A stretch of DNA of 64,000 bases from Lachnospiraceae bacterium. Its GTDB lineage: Bacteria > Bacillota > Clostridia > Lachnospirales > Lachnospiraceae. The position numbers and the translations under genes are program-made. Shown in pieces: positions 52,877 to 62,084 of the stretch; the first letter of the stretch is position 1, and the number at the start of each line of letters is the position of its first letter. Below the pieces are notes generated by a model. The model did not search any database. It was not told where the DNA came from and saw nothing but the letters and a program-made list of their open reading frames with translations. The stretch lies in NCBI GenBank assembly GCA_024403275.1, contig JAKSSD010000001.1:1-64000 (forward strand), read 5' to 3'.

Positions 52877-54367
52877 ATGAATATTCAATATAAAAGTACT
52901 AGAGACGATTCAAAATTATTTTCAGCATCTTATGCTATTGTAAAAGGACTTGCAGAAGATGGCGGTTTGTTTATGCCAGATCAGTTTCCATCTTTAGAGA
53001 TGAACCTTGATGATTTAGCTAAACTTGATTATAAGGGAATTGCTTACGAAGTAATGAAATTATTCTTCACTGATTTTACAGAAGAAGAATTAAAATATTG
53101 TATTGAAAATGCTTATGATTCTAAATTTGATACACCTGAAATAGCACCACTTGCTTCTATTGAAGGTGCTTATTATCTTGAATTATTCCATGGTTCAACT
53201 ATTGCATTCAAGGATATGGCATTATCAATTCTTCCATATCTTATGACAGTTAGTGCCAAGAAGAATAACATTAACGAGGAAATCGTTATTTTAACTGCAA
53301 CAAGTGGTGACACAGGTAAGGCTGCACTTGCTGGTTTTGCGGATGTTCCAGGAACAAGAATCTGTGTATTCTATCCAAAGGGAGGCGTATCTGTAATTCA
53401 GGAGAAGCAGATGGTTACTCAGGTTGGTAAGAATGTTAAGGTTATTGGTATTAAGGGTAACTTTGATGATGCTCAGACTGGTGTTAAGAATATATTTGGT
53501 GATAAGGAATTTAATGAGCTTATTAATGCTAAGGGCTTTAGATTCTCTTCAGCAAACTCTATTAATATTGGACGTTTAATTCCTCAGGTTGTTTATTATG
53601 TATATTCATATTGCACATTATTAAAGAGTGGCAAGATTGAAGAAGGAGATCCAATTAACTTTGTAGTTCCAACAGGTAACTTTGGTAATATTCTTGCTGG
53701 TTTCTTCGCTCAGAGAATTGGTATTCCTGTTCATAAGCTTGTTTGTGCATCAAATGATAATAAAGTATTATTTGATTTCTTCAATACAGCTGTATATGAC
53801 AGAAACAGAGAATTTATTCTTACTTCATCACCTTCTATGGATATTCTTATTTCTTCTAATCTTGAGAGACTTATCTATCTTTCATGTGGACAGGATGCAT
53901 CTAAGAATGCATCATTAATGAATGATCTTAAGACTGAAGGTAAATATTCATTGACAGAAGATATGAAGAAGTTTATCGACCAGTTATTTGTTGGTGGTTA
54001 TGCTTCAACAGAGATGGTAGATGATAGAATTAAAGAGATTTATGATGAAACAGGCTATGTTATGGATACTCATACAGCTGTAGCTAGTGCTGTTTATAAG
54101 AAATATATTAATGATACTAAGGATGATACTACATCAGTTATCGTTTCTACAGCTTCACCTTACAAGTTCACAAGATCAGTACTTGGAGCTATTGAAGGTA
54201 AGAAGTCAGAGGAAGAGGATTTTGTACTTATTGATAGATTAAATGCAAAATCAAAAATGCCAATTCCTAAGGCTGTAGAAGAAATTCGTAATGCTGCAGT
54301 ATTACATGATACAGTATGTGAAATCTCAGAAATGAAATCAGAAATTGGAAAATTCCTTGGTTTATAA
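52877..54367 (+). CDS. thrC: Threonine synthase
   Basis: ThrC is a PLP enzyme that turns O-phosphohomoserine into threonine. The 496-residue protein belongs to the long ThrC class; Lys112 in STIAFKDMAL is the expected PLP lysine, followed by LTATSGDTGKAALAGF and the phosphate-binding VVPTGNFGNILAG. ATG 52877 with TTGGAGG upstream is chosen over an in-frame TTG at 52859. It has its own promoter and is 15 bases from the next gene. Confidence 0.95.
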   Translation: MNIQYKSTRDDSKLFSASYAIVKGLAEDGGLFMPDQFPSLEMNLDDLAKLDYKGIAYEVMKLFFTDFTEEELKYCIENAYDSKFDTPEIAPLASIEGAYYLELFHGSTIAFKDMALSILPYLMTVSAKKNNINEEIVILTATSGDTGKAALAGFADVPGTRICVFYPKGGVSVIQEKQMVTQVGKNVKVIGIKGNFDDAQTGVKNIFGDKEFNELINAKGFRFSSANSINIGRLIPQVVYYVYSYCTLLKSGKIEEGDPINFVVPTGNFGNILAGFFAQRIGIPVHKLVCASNDNKVLFDFFNTAVYDRNREFILTSSPSMDILISSNLERLIYLSCGQDASKNASLMNDLKTEGKYSLTEDMKKFIDQLFVGGYASTEMVDDRIKEIYDETGYVMDTHTAVASAVYKKYINDTKDDTTSVIVSTASPYKFTRSVLGAIEGKKSEEEDFVLIDRLNAKSKMPIPKAVEEIRNAAVLHDTVCEISEMKSEIGKFLGL

Positions 54368-54382
54368 TTTATTGAGGTATTT

Positions 54383-55723
54383 ATGGAACGTAAAAAACAC
54401 ATATTAATAGTTGATGATGTTACAACTAACTTAAAAGTTGCGGCGGAAGTTTTGCAGGATCATTATCAGCTATCTATGGCTAAATCTGGTGCTCAGGCTC
54501 TTGATTTTTTAAAGAAGGTTAAACCTGATTTAATTCTTCTTGATATTAGAATGCCTGGCATGGATGGATATGAAACTCTTGAAAGAATTAAATCTAATAT
54601 GGATACTGCTAATATTCCGGTAGTTTTCCTTACTGTAGATGATCAGCGAGAGAGTGAGATTAAAGGTCTAAAAATGGGTGCAATGGATTTTATCCTTAAA
54701 CCATTTGAACCTGATGTTATGCTTTCACGTATTGAGAAGATTCTTCAGATTGAAGATTTAAGAAAGAATTTATCTAATTCAGCTAGAAGAGATACTTTAA
54801 CAAATATATGGAATCGTAAGTTTTTAGAAGATGATCTTGATAAATTCTTCAGTATCAAGAATAAGGGTGTATTTATTATTTTTGATATTGATAATTTTAA
54901 GATGGTAAATGATACTTATGGTCATATGTTTGGCGATTCGATTCTTTGCAAGTTTGCAGATATTCTACAGGAAAAACTTGGACCTAGAGATGTCGCTGCG
55001 AGACTTGGCGGAGATGAATTTGTTGTTTTCTTAAAGGGTGAATATTCTGATGAAGAAATCAATTCATATTGTGATTTAGTACTTAATTCTGTACATAATG
55101 ATTTAAAAGATGAATCAGAAATTACTTATAATCCTACAGTTTCGATTGGTATTTCTGTTGCTCCAGAAAATGGAACAGATTTTAATTCTTTATACAACAA
55201 AGCAGATAAAGCACTTTATTTTGTAAAGCAAAATGGTAAAGATTTTTATCATTATTACAAACAGAGAGAAGAACATTTAAATAAAAGAATTGAAAACTTT
55301 AATAGTGATATGGATCTTGCAAGACTAGATGTTATATTCAAGGATTCTGGTGCATCTGGTGCTTTAAAGGTCGAATATGAAGGCTTTAAACATATCATTC
55401 ATTTTGTACAGAGAACTATTGCAAGAACAGATCAGAATGTATGGCTTATTCTATTAACTCTTACACATGATGATTCAGTTAAGATTAGTACAGACGAGCT
55501 TGAATTATATATGAAGGAAGTTGAGAGATCGATTGTAGTTTCTTTAAGACAAGGTGATGTTACTACAAGATATACATCTTTCCAGTATGTTACGCTCCTT
55601 ATGAATACTGATGAAGAAAGTGCAAGAGGAATTGCTAAGAGAATTATTACTACATGGCAGGATATTACTGAGAATAAATATCTTTCTCTACAATTTGATT
55701 TAAAAAATATTGAACCAAAATAA
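54383..55723 (+). CDS. Response regulator with GGDEF domain and a degenerate second GGDEF-like domain
   Basis: A 446-residue protein: receiver domain with Asp54 in LLDIRMP; GGDEF domain (about 135-300) with intact GGDEF at 209-213 and IFDIDNFKMVNDTYGH, so diguanylate cyclase activity is expected; then a C-terminal region (about 320-440) with GDVTTRYTSFQYVTLL, which looks like a GGDEF fold with a changed active site. The RxxD inhibitory site before GGDEF is absent (GPRD). It follows thrC by 15 bases with no promoter, an unusual pairing. Confidence 0.9.
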   Translation: MERKKHILIVDDVTTNLKVAAEVLQDHYQLSMAKSGAQALDFLKKVKPDLILLDIRMPGMDGYETLERIKSNMDTANIPVVFLTVDDQRESEIKGLKMGAMDFILKPFEPDVMLSRIEKILQIEDLRKNLSNSARRDTLTNIWNRKFLEDDLDKFFSIKNKGVFIIFDIDNFKMVNDTYGHMFGDSILCKFADILQEKLGPRDVAARLGGDEFVVFLKGEYSDEEINSYCDLVLNSVHNDLKDESEITYNPTVSIGISVAPENGTDFNSLYNKADKALYFVKQNGKDFYHYYKQREEHLNKRIENFNSDMDLARLDVIFKDSGASGALKVEYEGFKHIIHFVQRTIARTDQNVWLILLTLTHDDSVKISTDELELYMKEVERSIVVSLRQGDVTTRYTSFQYVTLLMNTDEESARGIAKRIITTWQDITENKYLSLQFDLKNIEPK

Positions 55724-55726
55724 AAG

Positions 55727-55758
55727 AAAAACTTAGGTCAAATAAGACCTAAGTTTTT
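55727..55758. terminator. Bidirectional terminator between convergent genes
   Basis: A perfect 13-bp stem AAAAACTTAGGTC/GACCTAAGTTTTT with a 6-base loop. A runs and T runs on each side let it end both the GGDEF gene (+) and the citrate synthase gene (-). Confidence 0.9.
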
Positions 55759-55761
55759 ATA

Positions 55762-57126
55762 TTATCTATCTTCAATTTTGATGTATTCTGCATCCTCCAT
55801 GATTGGTTTGTATGCAGGACGAATGATTTTGCCGTTATTGGCAAGTTCTTCCAGTCTATGAGCGCTCCAACCTACGATTCTTGCTATTGCAAACATTGGG
55901 GTAAAGAGTTCATTTGGAAGATTAAGCATATTATAAACAAAGCCTGAATAAAAATCGACATTTATACATACACCTTTATACATCTTTCTTTCTGATGCAA
56001 TAATTTGAGGTGCGAGTTTTTCAACTGTTGAATATAACGCGAATTCTTTTTGTAAGCCTTTTTCTTCTGATAACATTTCAACATATTTCTTGAAAATCTG
56101 AGCTCTTGGATCAGATTTAGAATAAATAGCATGTCCAACACCATATATTAATCCTTGCTTGTCAAAGGCTTCTTTATGAAGAAGTTTCTTAAGATATTCT
56201 GCAACTTCTTCTTCGTTTTCCCAGTTTTTAACTTCCTTTTTCATATCTTCAAACATCTGTACAACTTTTATATTGGCTCCACCATGACGAGGTCCTTTTA
56301 AAGAACCTATTGCAGCAGCGATAGTAGAATATGTATCTGTTAATGTTGAAGTAACAACATGTGTAGTAAAAGTTGAATTGTTACCACCGCCATGTTCCAT
56401 ATGTAAGACAAGTGCTAAATCTAAAAGTTTAGATTCGAGTTCAGTGAATTTTCCATCTGGTCTGAGTAAAGCCAAGATGTTTTCTGCAGTTGAATGATTT
56501 GGATCAGGTACATGAATATAAAGACTTTTGCCATCGTGATAATGATTATATGCCTGATATCCATAAATACATAATTCTGGGAATAATGCAATTAACTGCA
56601 AACTTTGACGAAGTACGTTTGGTAACGAAGTATCGTCAGCTTTGTCATCGTATGAATATAGAGTTAGGACACTTCTTGCGAGAGTATTCATCATATCTTT
56701 ACTTGGAGCTTTCATAATAATATCTCTTACGAAAGAAGTAGGTAAACTACGATATTCTGATAACATTTTACAAAAAGCATCTAATTCTTGTTTGTTAGGT
56801 AATTTGCCAAATAATAAAAGATAGGAGGTTTCTTCGAAACCGAAGCGGTTATCACTATAAAAACCATCTACTAAATCTTTGACATTGTAACCTCTGTAAA
56901 ATAAATTTCCATCTGTTGGGACTGGTTCACCGTTTTCAATTTTACTTGCTCTGACGTCAGAAATGTGAGTGAGGCCTGTAAGAACACCACGTCCATTTAA
57001 GTCTCTTAAACCTCTCTTAACGTCATATTTGTAAAACAACTCATTATCGATAATGCTGTTATTTTCAGCAATTGCTGCAAGATCAATAATATCCTGAGTA
57101 ATTTCGGTATGTTTGTTTTCGCTCAT
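55762..57126 (-). CDS. Citrate synthase
   Basis: The enzyme condenses acetyl-CoA with oxaloacetate. The 454-residue protein has the family catalytic motifs HMEHGGGNNSTF, GPRHGGAN and SKSDPRAQIF (two His and an Asp). It could act in a partial TCA path to glutamate; no aconitase or isocitrate dehydrogenase gene is next to it. GGAGGAA precedes the ATG on the reverse strand. A 2-methylcitrate synthase cannot be fully excluded. Confidence 0.92.
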   Translation of the reverse strand: MSENKHTEITQDIIDLAAIAENNSIIDNELFYKYDVKRGLRDLNGRGVLTGLTHISDVRASKIENGEPVPTDGNLFYRGYNVKDLVDGFYSDNRFGFEETSYLLLFGKLPNKQELDAFCKMLSEYRSLPTSFVRDIIMKAPSKDMMNTLARSVLTLYSYDDKADDTSLPNVLRQSLQLIALFPELCIYGYQAYNHYHDGKSLYIHVPDPNHSTAENILALLRPDGKFTELESKLLDLALVLHMEHGGGNNSTFTTHVVTSTLTDTYSTIAAAIGSLKGPRHGGANIKVVQMFEDMKKEVKNWENEEEVAEYLKKLLHKEAFDKQGLIYGVGHAIYSKSDPRAQIFKKYVEMLSEEKGLQKEFALYSTVEKLAPQIIASERKMYKGVCINVDFYSGFVYNMLNLPNELFTPMFAIARIVGWSAHRLEELANNGKIIRPAYKPIMEDAEYIKIEDR

Positions 57127-57177
57127 GTAATTCCTCCTTTACAACTAATTAACTTGAATCAGCCATAGAACTAATAT

Positions 57178-57205
57178 ATCATAAGATATGTTTTAAAAGT
57201 TGCAA
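57178..57205 (-). promoter_or_regulatory. Candidate citrate synthase promoter (reverse strand)
   Basis: On the reverse strand TTGCAA (57205-57200) and TATGAT (57183-57178) are 16 bases apart, about 50 bases before the gene. The forward strand of the same gap has a TATAAT (57209-57214) that could serve the divergent peptidase gene, but no -35 box that I trust. Confidence 0.5.
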
Positions 57206-57248
57206 TTTTATAATTGTTTAAAAAATTTTAACATTTTGAGGTGATTGT

Positions 57249-58943
57249 ATGAATATGATTGAAGCAGTCAGAAAACAGATGGAAGAGAGAAATATTGATT
57301 ATTTAATGCTTGTTGATTCTGACCCTCATTTTAGTGAATATGTTAATGATTATTATAAATTCAGAAGTCTGGTATCAGGATTTACTGGATCTAATGGTAC
57401 ACTTATTTTAGGTAAAAATGATGGTTATCTTTTTACTGATGGCAGATATTTTATTCAGGCAGAAAATCAGTTAAAAGGAACTGGTATATCATTAATGAAA
57501 CTTGGAATTGAAGGTTATCCTACATTAATTCAATTTCTTGATTCTTTATCTAAAAATGGTATGAAAATTGCAGCTTTAGAGGATTGTATTTCTATTAGTA
57601 TGTATGAAAAATTGCCTATAGATTATTTAGATTCTGATTATTCAATAATTTTTAATGCTTATAAAGAAGCATATGGAAAAGAATATCCTAATATTATATT
57701 TGATGAATTTATAGAAGAGCTTCCTTTAGAAATTGCTGGTGAGAGTCGTGAATCAAAGATTTCGAAAATTAGAAATAGTTTAGATAAGTTAGAGGCTGAC
57801 TTATATATTTCGTCAACTTTAGAAGATAATATGTGGCTTTTAAATATTAGAGGACGTGCAATTCCTTGTAATCCTGTATCTATTTGCTATTTAACTATAT
57901 CGAAAGATTCTGTTGATTTATATTTATTAGGTAATAATGATTTTAAATTAAGTAACGTAAATATTCATACATATGATTCGTTTAAAGAATATTTAAAAAT
58001 TACAGATAGTAATACAAAAATAGTGCTTGAAAAATCATCGTTTTCTGCAGGAAACATAGAAATCTTAAAAAATCGAAATGTTAAAATTATCGATTCCGAT
58101 TTGAATATCAAGCTTATGAAATCTATAAAGAATGAGACTGAGATTGAAAATATACGAAAGTATTATTATAAGGATAATGAAATAGTTACAAGATTTATTA
58201 ATGAATTAAATGACATTAATTTTAATGAATATAATGAATATGATCTCGCTATGAAGCTTGATAATATGCGTAAATCTGATCCTGACTGTTTTGATTTATC
58301 CTTTGATACAATTTCTGCTAGCGGACCAAATGGAGCAATGATGCATTATCAGGCTAGTTTTGATAAAAATTCAAAGATTCTTAATAATTCTTTATATTTA
58401 TTTGATAGTGGTGGTCAATGGAAGGGTGCTACAACTGATATTACAAGAACGATTCTTGTTGGCGAAGCTACTTATGAGATGAAACATGATTATACAAGAG
58501 TTGTCAGAGGTTTATTAAATCTTTCCAATGCTGTGTTTATGGAAGGCTGTACTGGTGTAAATCTTGATATATTGGCAAGAGAGCCAATGTGGGAAGAGGG
58601 CGATGATTATAAATGTGGAACTGGTCATGGAATAGGATATATATTATCGGTTCATGAAGGACCAAATGCTATTAGATGGAAGAGTAACCCTTCAGATGCA
58701 ATTTTAAAGCCTGGCATGATAATGTCTTGTGAACCTGGAATTTATAAAGAAGGAAAATATGGTATTAGAATAGAAAATATTTTGCTTGTTAAAGAAAAAT
58801 GTAAAACAAATGACGGAGTATTTCTCTGCTTTGAAACTTTAACATATGTACCTTTAGATATGAAATTAATCTTATTAGATGAAATGAATAATAAAGAAAT
58901 TAAGTGGTTAGAAGAATATAATATGAAGTGCAATAAACATTGA
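57249..58943 (+). CDS. M24 family Xaa-Pro aminopeptidase
   Basis: A cytosolic metallopeptidase that removes an N-terminal residue before proline. The 564-residue protein is the long (three-domain) aminopeptidase P type: two creatinase-like N-terminal domains and a C-terminal M24 catalytic domain with the metal ligands DSGGQWKGATTDITRTI, GTGHGIG, SCEPGIY and IRIENI. TTGAGGTG stands before the ATG. No signal peptide. Confidence 0.93.
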   Translation: MNMIEAVRKQMEERNIDYLMLVDSDPHFSEYVNDYYKFRSLVSGFTGSNGTLILGKNDGYLFTDGRYFIQAENQLKGTGISLMKLGIEGYPTLIQFLDSLSKNGMKIAALEDCISISMYEKLPIDYLDSDYSIIFNAYKEAYGKEYPNIIFDEFIEELPLEIAGESRESKISKIRNSLDKLEADLYISSTLEDNMWLLNIRGRAIPCNPVSICYLTISKDSVDLYLLGNNDFKLSNVNIHTYDSFKEYLKITDSNTKIVLEKSSFSAGNIEILKNRNVKIIDSDLNIKLMKSIKNETEIENIRKYYYKDNEIVTRFINELNDINFNEYNEYDLAMKLDNMRKSDPDCFDLSFDTISASGPNGAMMHYQASFDKNSKILNNSLYLFDSGGQWKGATTDITRTILVGEATYEMKHDYTRVVRGLLNLSNAVFMEGCTGVNLDILAREPMWEEGDDYKCGTGHGIGYILSVHEGPNAIRWKSNPSDAILKPGMIMSCEPGIYKEGKYGIRIENILLVKEKCKTNDGVFLCFETLTYVPLDMKLILLDEMNNKEIKWLEEYNMKCNKH

Positions 58944-58957
58944 TAACAATTTAACAC
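58940..58957 (+). promoter_or_regulatory. Rex-like operator upstream of pckA
   Basis: TTGATAACAATTTAACAC matches the Rex consensus TTGTTAA-N4-TTAACAA at 12 of 14 defined positions, directly upstream of the pckA -35 box. Rex senses the NADH/NAD+ ratio. A match this good is expected about once per 64 kb by chance, so it is tentative. Confidence 0.35.
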
Positions 58958-58962
58958 TATTA

Positions 58963-58998
58963 TTGACTTTTATAGGATTTTTTGTGATAATATTATCA
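58963..58998 (+). promoter_or_regulatory. pckA promoter with a palindrome over the -10 box
   Basis: TTGACT (58963-58968) and GATAAT (58986-58991) are 17 bases apart, with TGT before the -10. The -10 lies inside a perfect 14-base palindrome TGATAATATTATCA (58985-58998), a possible operator. Confidence 0.7.
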
Positions 58999-59038
58999 AT
59001 GTGCGAAATCACAATATTAATTAAAGGAGGACATTTAA

Positions 59039-60757
59039 ATGTCAACAAAGGCTAATTATCCAATTTCCGAGATTGGCAAAGGTAAAGTAGGTTTTTCTAA
59101 AACTCGTGCTATTATCGAAGGCGCTTTCTACGGAAACAATGTCATCAAAGTTAACACATTAAAAGAAGCTTATGAATTAGCTAAGAATTCACCAGGAACT
59201 ATCGTAACAGATATGCCTATCAAAGATGGTGATACTTTCGGTCTTGAAAAAGATGCTAAGGTATTATTATTCAACGATGGTGCTGTAACAGGTCGTTACG
59301 CTCAGGCTCGTAGAATTAAAGGTGAACCAGGCGTAGACGAAGCTAAACTTGATAAAGTTGTTATGGATGCTGTTTATAAGACACGTTGGAAAACAATGTA
59401 TCATGCAGAGTGCTTCGTAGGTCTTGATCCAGAATTCATGGCTAAAGCTCATCTTCTTATTCCAGAAGGAGAAGAGAACTTACTTTACAACTGGATGCTT
59501 AACTTCCAGTATATGTCAGATGAATATGTAAAGATGTATAAGAAATCACAGCCAATCGGTGGTGGTAACGAGCCAGATATCTATATCTTCTCAGATCCAC
59601 AGTGGGCTCCTGAAGCTGCTCCAGACGTAGACTTCAGCTGCTTAAGCGATGATCTTACACTTTGCTACTTCGATACAAACCAGAACTGTGCTGCAATCCT
59701 TGGTATGAAGTACTTCGGTGAGCACAAGAAGGGTACACTTACAATGGCTTGGGCTCTTGCTAACAGAAATGGTTATGCATCATGCCACGGTGGTCAGAAG
59801 GAATACTCACTTGAAGGTGGTAAGAAGTTCGTTGCTTCAGTTTATGGTCTTTCAGGATCAGGTAAGTCAACTCTTACACATGCTAAGCATTCAGGTAAGT
59901 ATGATGCATTCGGTGGTATCAAGGTTCTTCATGATGACGCTTTCATCATCAATACAGATACATGTGCATCAATCGCTCTTGAGCCAACATACTTCGATAA
60001 GACAGCAGACTATCCAACAGGATGTCCTGATAACGAATACTTATTAACAGTTCAGAACTGTTCAGCTACTCTTGATGAGAATGGCAAGGTTCAGTTAGTA
60101 ACAGAAGATATCCGTAATGGTAACGGACGTGCTATCAAGTCTAAATTATGGTCTCCAAACCGTGTAGATAAGATTGACGCTCCAGTTAATGCAATCTTCT
60201 GGATTATGAAGGACCCAGCAATCCCACCTGTAGTTAAGCTTAAAGGTGCTGCACTTGCATCAGTTATGGGTGCTACACTTGCTACAAAGACATCTACAGC
60301 TGAGCGTGTTAAGGCTGGTACAGATATGAACGCACTTCGTATCGTTCCTTACGCTAACCCATTCAGAACATATCCACTTGTTAACGATTATGACAAGTTC
60401 AAGAAGCTCGTTGCTGAGAAGAACGTAGATTGCTACATCGTTAATACAGGTGACTTCATGGGTAAGAAGTGTCAGAAGGAAGATACTTTAGGTATCCTTG
60501 AGACAATCGTTGAAGGTAAGGCTAAATTTGAGCAGTGGGGACCTTTCGAAGATATCGAAATCATGAACGACTGGTCAGGTAAGACAGGAGACTTTACTCC
60601 AGACCTTAACGATGCTGATTACAAGGCTGCTCTTAAGAACGCTATGCAGAACCGTGTAGATGCTGTTAAGGGATTTGCTGAGAAGAAGGAAGGCTATGAT
60701 AAGCTTCCTGATGAAGCATTAGCAGCTGTTCAGAAGTTAGTTGACGCTTTAAACTAA
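59039..60757 (+). CDS. pckA: Phosphoenolpyruvate carboxykinase (ATP)
   Basis: PckA interconverts oxaloacetate and PEP; in anaerobes it often runs toward oxaloacetate to gain ATP. The 572-residue protein has the kinase P-loop GLSGSGKST (270-278), GGIKVLHDDAFII with metal-binding Asp residues, and the NRNGYASCHGG region. It is somewhat longer than typical ATP PEPCK (about 530). Codon use is strongly biased (AAC, TTC, CTT), which suggests high expression. AAGGAGG precedes the ATG. Confidence 0.95.
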   Translation: MSTKANYPISEIGKGKVGFSKTRAIIEGAFYGNNVIKVNTLKEAYELAKNSPGTIVTDMPIKDGDTFGLEKDAKVLLFNDGAVTGRYAQARRIKGEPGVDEAKLDKVVMDAVYKTRWKTMYHAECFVGLDPEFMAKAHLLIPEGEENLLYNWMLNFQYMSDEYVKMYKKSQPIGGGNEPDIYIFSDPQWAPEAAPDVDFSCLSDDLTLCYFDTNQNCAAILGMKYFGEHKKGTLTMAWALANRNGYASCHGGQKEYSLEGGKKFVASVYGLSGSGKSTLTHAKHSGKYDAFGGIKVLHDDAFIINTDTCASIALEPTYFDKTADYPTGCPDNEYLLTVQNCSATLDENGKVQLVTEDIRNGNGRAIKSKLWSPNRVDKIDAPVNAIFWIMKDPAIPPVVKLKGAALASVMGATLATKTSTAERVKAGTDMNALRIVPYANPFRTYPLVNDYDKFKKLVAEKNVDCYIVNTGDFMGKKCQKEDTLGILETIVEGKAKFEQWGPFEDIEIMNDWSGKTGDFTPDLNDADYKAALKNAMQNRVDAVKGFAEKKEGYDKLPDEALAAVQKLVDALN

Positions 60758-60779
60758 TTATCTAAAATTGCTAAATTTA

Positions 60780-60809
60780 GGGTACGCGCAAGCTTTGTGC
60801 GTACCCTTT
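60780..60809 (+). terminator. Terminator after pckA
   Basis: An 8-bp perfect GC-rich stem GGGTACGC/GCGTACCC with further pairing inside (GC/GT) and a short loop, followed by only TTTA; the T run is weak, so read-through into the next gene is possible. Confidence 0.65.
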
Positions 60810-60828
60810 ATGATTTTAAGGAGCTTTT

Positions 60829-61350
60829 ATGAATAAAGAACTTATTGTTGGTGATTTCTTGTTTGAGAATATGGAAGATGCAAATGAAGCAAGATTAGAA
60901 CAAGAAAAGATTGATAAATTAACAGAAAAATTAAAAAATTCTGATGCAGATCTTTTATATAAGGTTTATAACAAGAGTCTTGAAAAGAAGACTTTTAAGA
61001 CTCCAATTGGTTATAACTATTTAAGTGAAATGAAGAGGGTTTTAGATTATTCTGATATGGAATTAGAAGTATTACCTATTCCTGTTGTATCAAACGAAGT
61101 TTATATTAAACCTGTTGTTAAAGAAGAAAATACCAAGAGTAAGAATTCTGCTAATAAGTATCTTATAATAACCATTATAATTCTTGTTTTTGTTATTATT
61201 TCAATGTTTATAATTCTAGGTACATCTGATAAGCCTGTAATTATTAATTACGAAAATAAAATCTTAGATAAGTATTCTTCCTGGGAACAAGATTTAACTG
61301 AAAGAGAAAAACAGATTAATCTTAAAGAGAAAGAATTAGGTCTTAAGTAA
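60829..61350 (+). CDS. Unknown protein with a single membrane helix
   Basis: I do not recognise this 173-residue protein. It has a charged, helical N-terminal part (1-70), a proline/valine-rich stretch, one strong membrane helix (about 109-131) and a short coiled-coil tail (WEQDLTEREKQINLKEKELG). No signal peptide, so the N-terminal part is probably cytosolic. It lies between pckA and the two-component genes; AAGGAG precedes the ATG. A link to either neighbour is not shown. Confidence 0.65.
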   Translation: MNKELIVGDFLFENMEDANEARLEQEKIDKLTEKLKNSDADLLYKVYNKSLEKKTFKTPIGYNYLSEMKRVLDYSDMELEVLPIPVVSNEVYIKPVVKEENTKSKNSANKYLIITIIILVFVIISMFIILGTSDKPVIINYENKILDKYSSWEQDLTEREKQINLKEKELGLK

Positions 61351-61378
61351 TTCACAAATTTTTCATAGTGACTATATA
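61351..61378 (+). promoter_or_regulatory. Candidate promoter of the two-component operon
   Basis: TTCACA (61351-61356) and TATATA (61373-61378) are 16 bases apart, about 30 bases before the response regulator start. The -10 could also be read one turn later as TATAAT (61377-61382). Confidence 0.45.
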
Positions 61379-61406
61379 TAATTCTTTTAAGATAAGGAGA
61401 ATTAAT

Positions 61407-62084
61407 ATGAAAAATACAATTTTAGTAGTTGATGATGAAGCCAGAATGAGGAAAATTGTTAATGATTTCCTTACAAAAGCTGGATATAACGTTATTGAAG
61501 CAGAAAATGGTCAGCAGGCTTTAGATATTTTCTTTTCGGATAAAAAAATTGATCTCGTTTTATTGGATGTAATGATGCCTGTATTAGATGGATGGGCAGT
61601 ATGTAAAGATATAAGAAAGGAATCTAAAGTTCCTATAATTATGCTTACTGCAAAATCTGATGAATCAGATGAGCTATTAGGATTTCAGTTAGGTGTAGAT
61701 GAGTATATTACTAAGCCTTTTTCTCCTAAAATTCTTGTTGCAAGAGTAGAAGTTGTATTAAGAAGAGCGCAGGGAGTTAGTGCTCAGGATATTATTGAAA
61801 CTCATGGTATATATATTAACAAATTAACTCATGTTGTTAAAATTGATGGAAAAGAAGTTGAATTTAGCTTTAAGGAATTTGAATTATTAGAATATTTCCT
61901 TGAAAATGAAGGAATTGCCTTACACAGAAATACTATACTTAATAATGTATGGAATTATGATTATTATGGTGAGGATCGTACAATTGATACACATGTAAAG
62001 AAAATCAGATCCAAATTAGGTGATAAGGGTAAATATATTAAAACTATTTGGGGATTAGGATACAAATTTGAAACACTCGATTAG
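61407..62084 (+). CDS. OmpR/PhoB family response regulator
   Basis: The 225-residue protein has a receiver domain with Asp54 in LLDVMMP and Lys in TKPFSP, and a winged-helix DNA-binding domain (FSFKEFELLEYFLENEG; DDRTIDTHVKKIRSKLG-like end with IKTIWGLGYKFE). ATG 61407 with AAGGAGA is chosen over an in-frame ATG at 61368, whose extra residues are not of the receiver fold. It overlaps the kinase gene by 17 bases. Targets unknown. Confidence 0.93.
   Translation: MKNTILVVDDEARMRKIVNDFLTKAGYNVIEAENGQQALDIFFSDKKIDLVLLDVMMPVLDGWAVCKDIRKESKVPIIMLTAKSDESDELLGFQLGVDEYITKPFSPKILVARVEVVLRRAQGVSAQDIIETHGIYINKLTHVVKIDGKEVEFSFKEFELLEYFLENEGIALHRNTILNNVWNYDYYGEDRTIDTHVKKIRSKLGDKGKYIKTIWGLGYKFETLD

Noticed and set aside
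59003..59012. TGTG...CACA near pckA as a CRP/FNR site
   Set aside because: The half-site spacing is two bases too short for that consensus.
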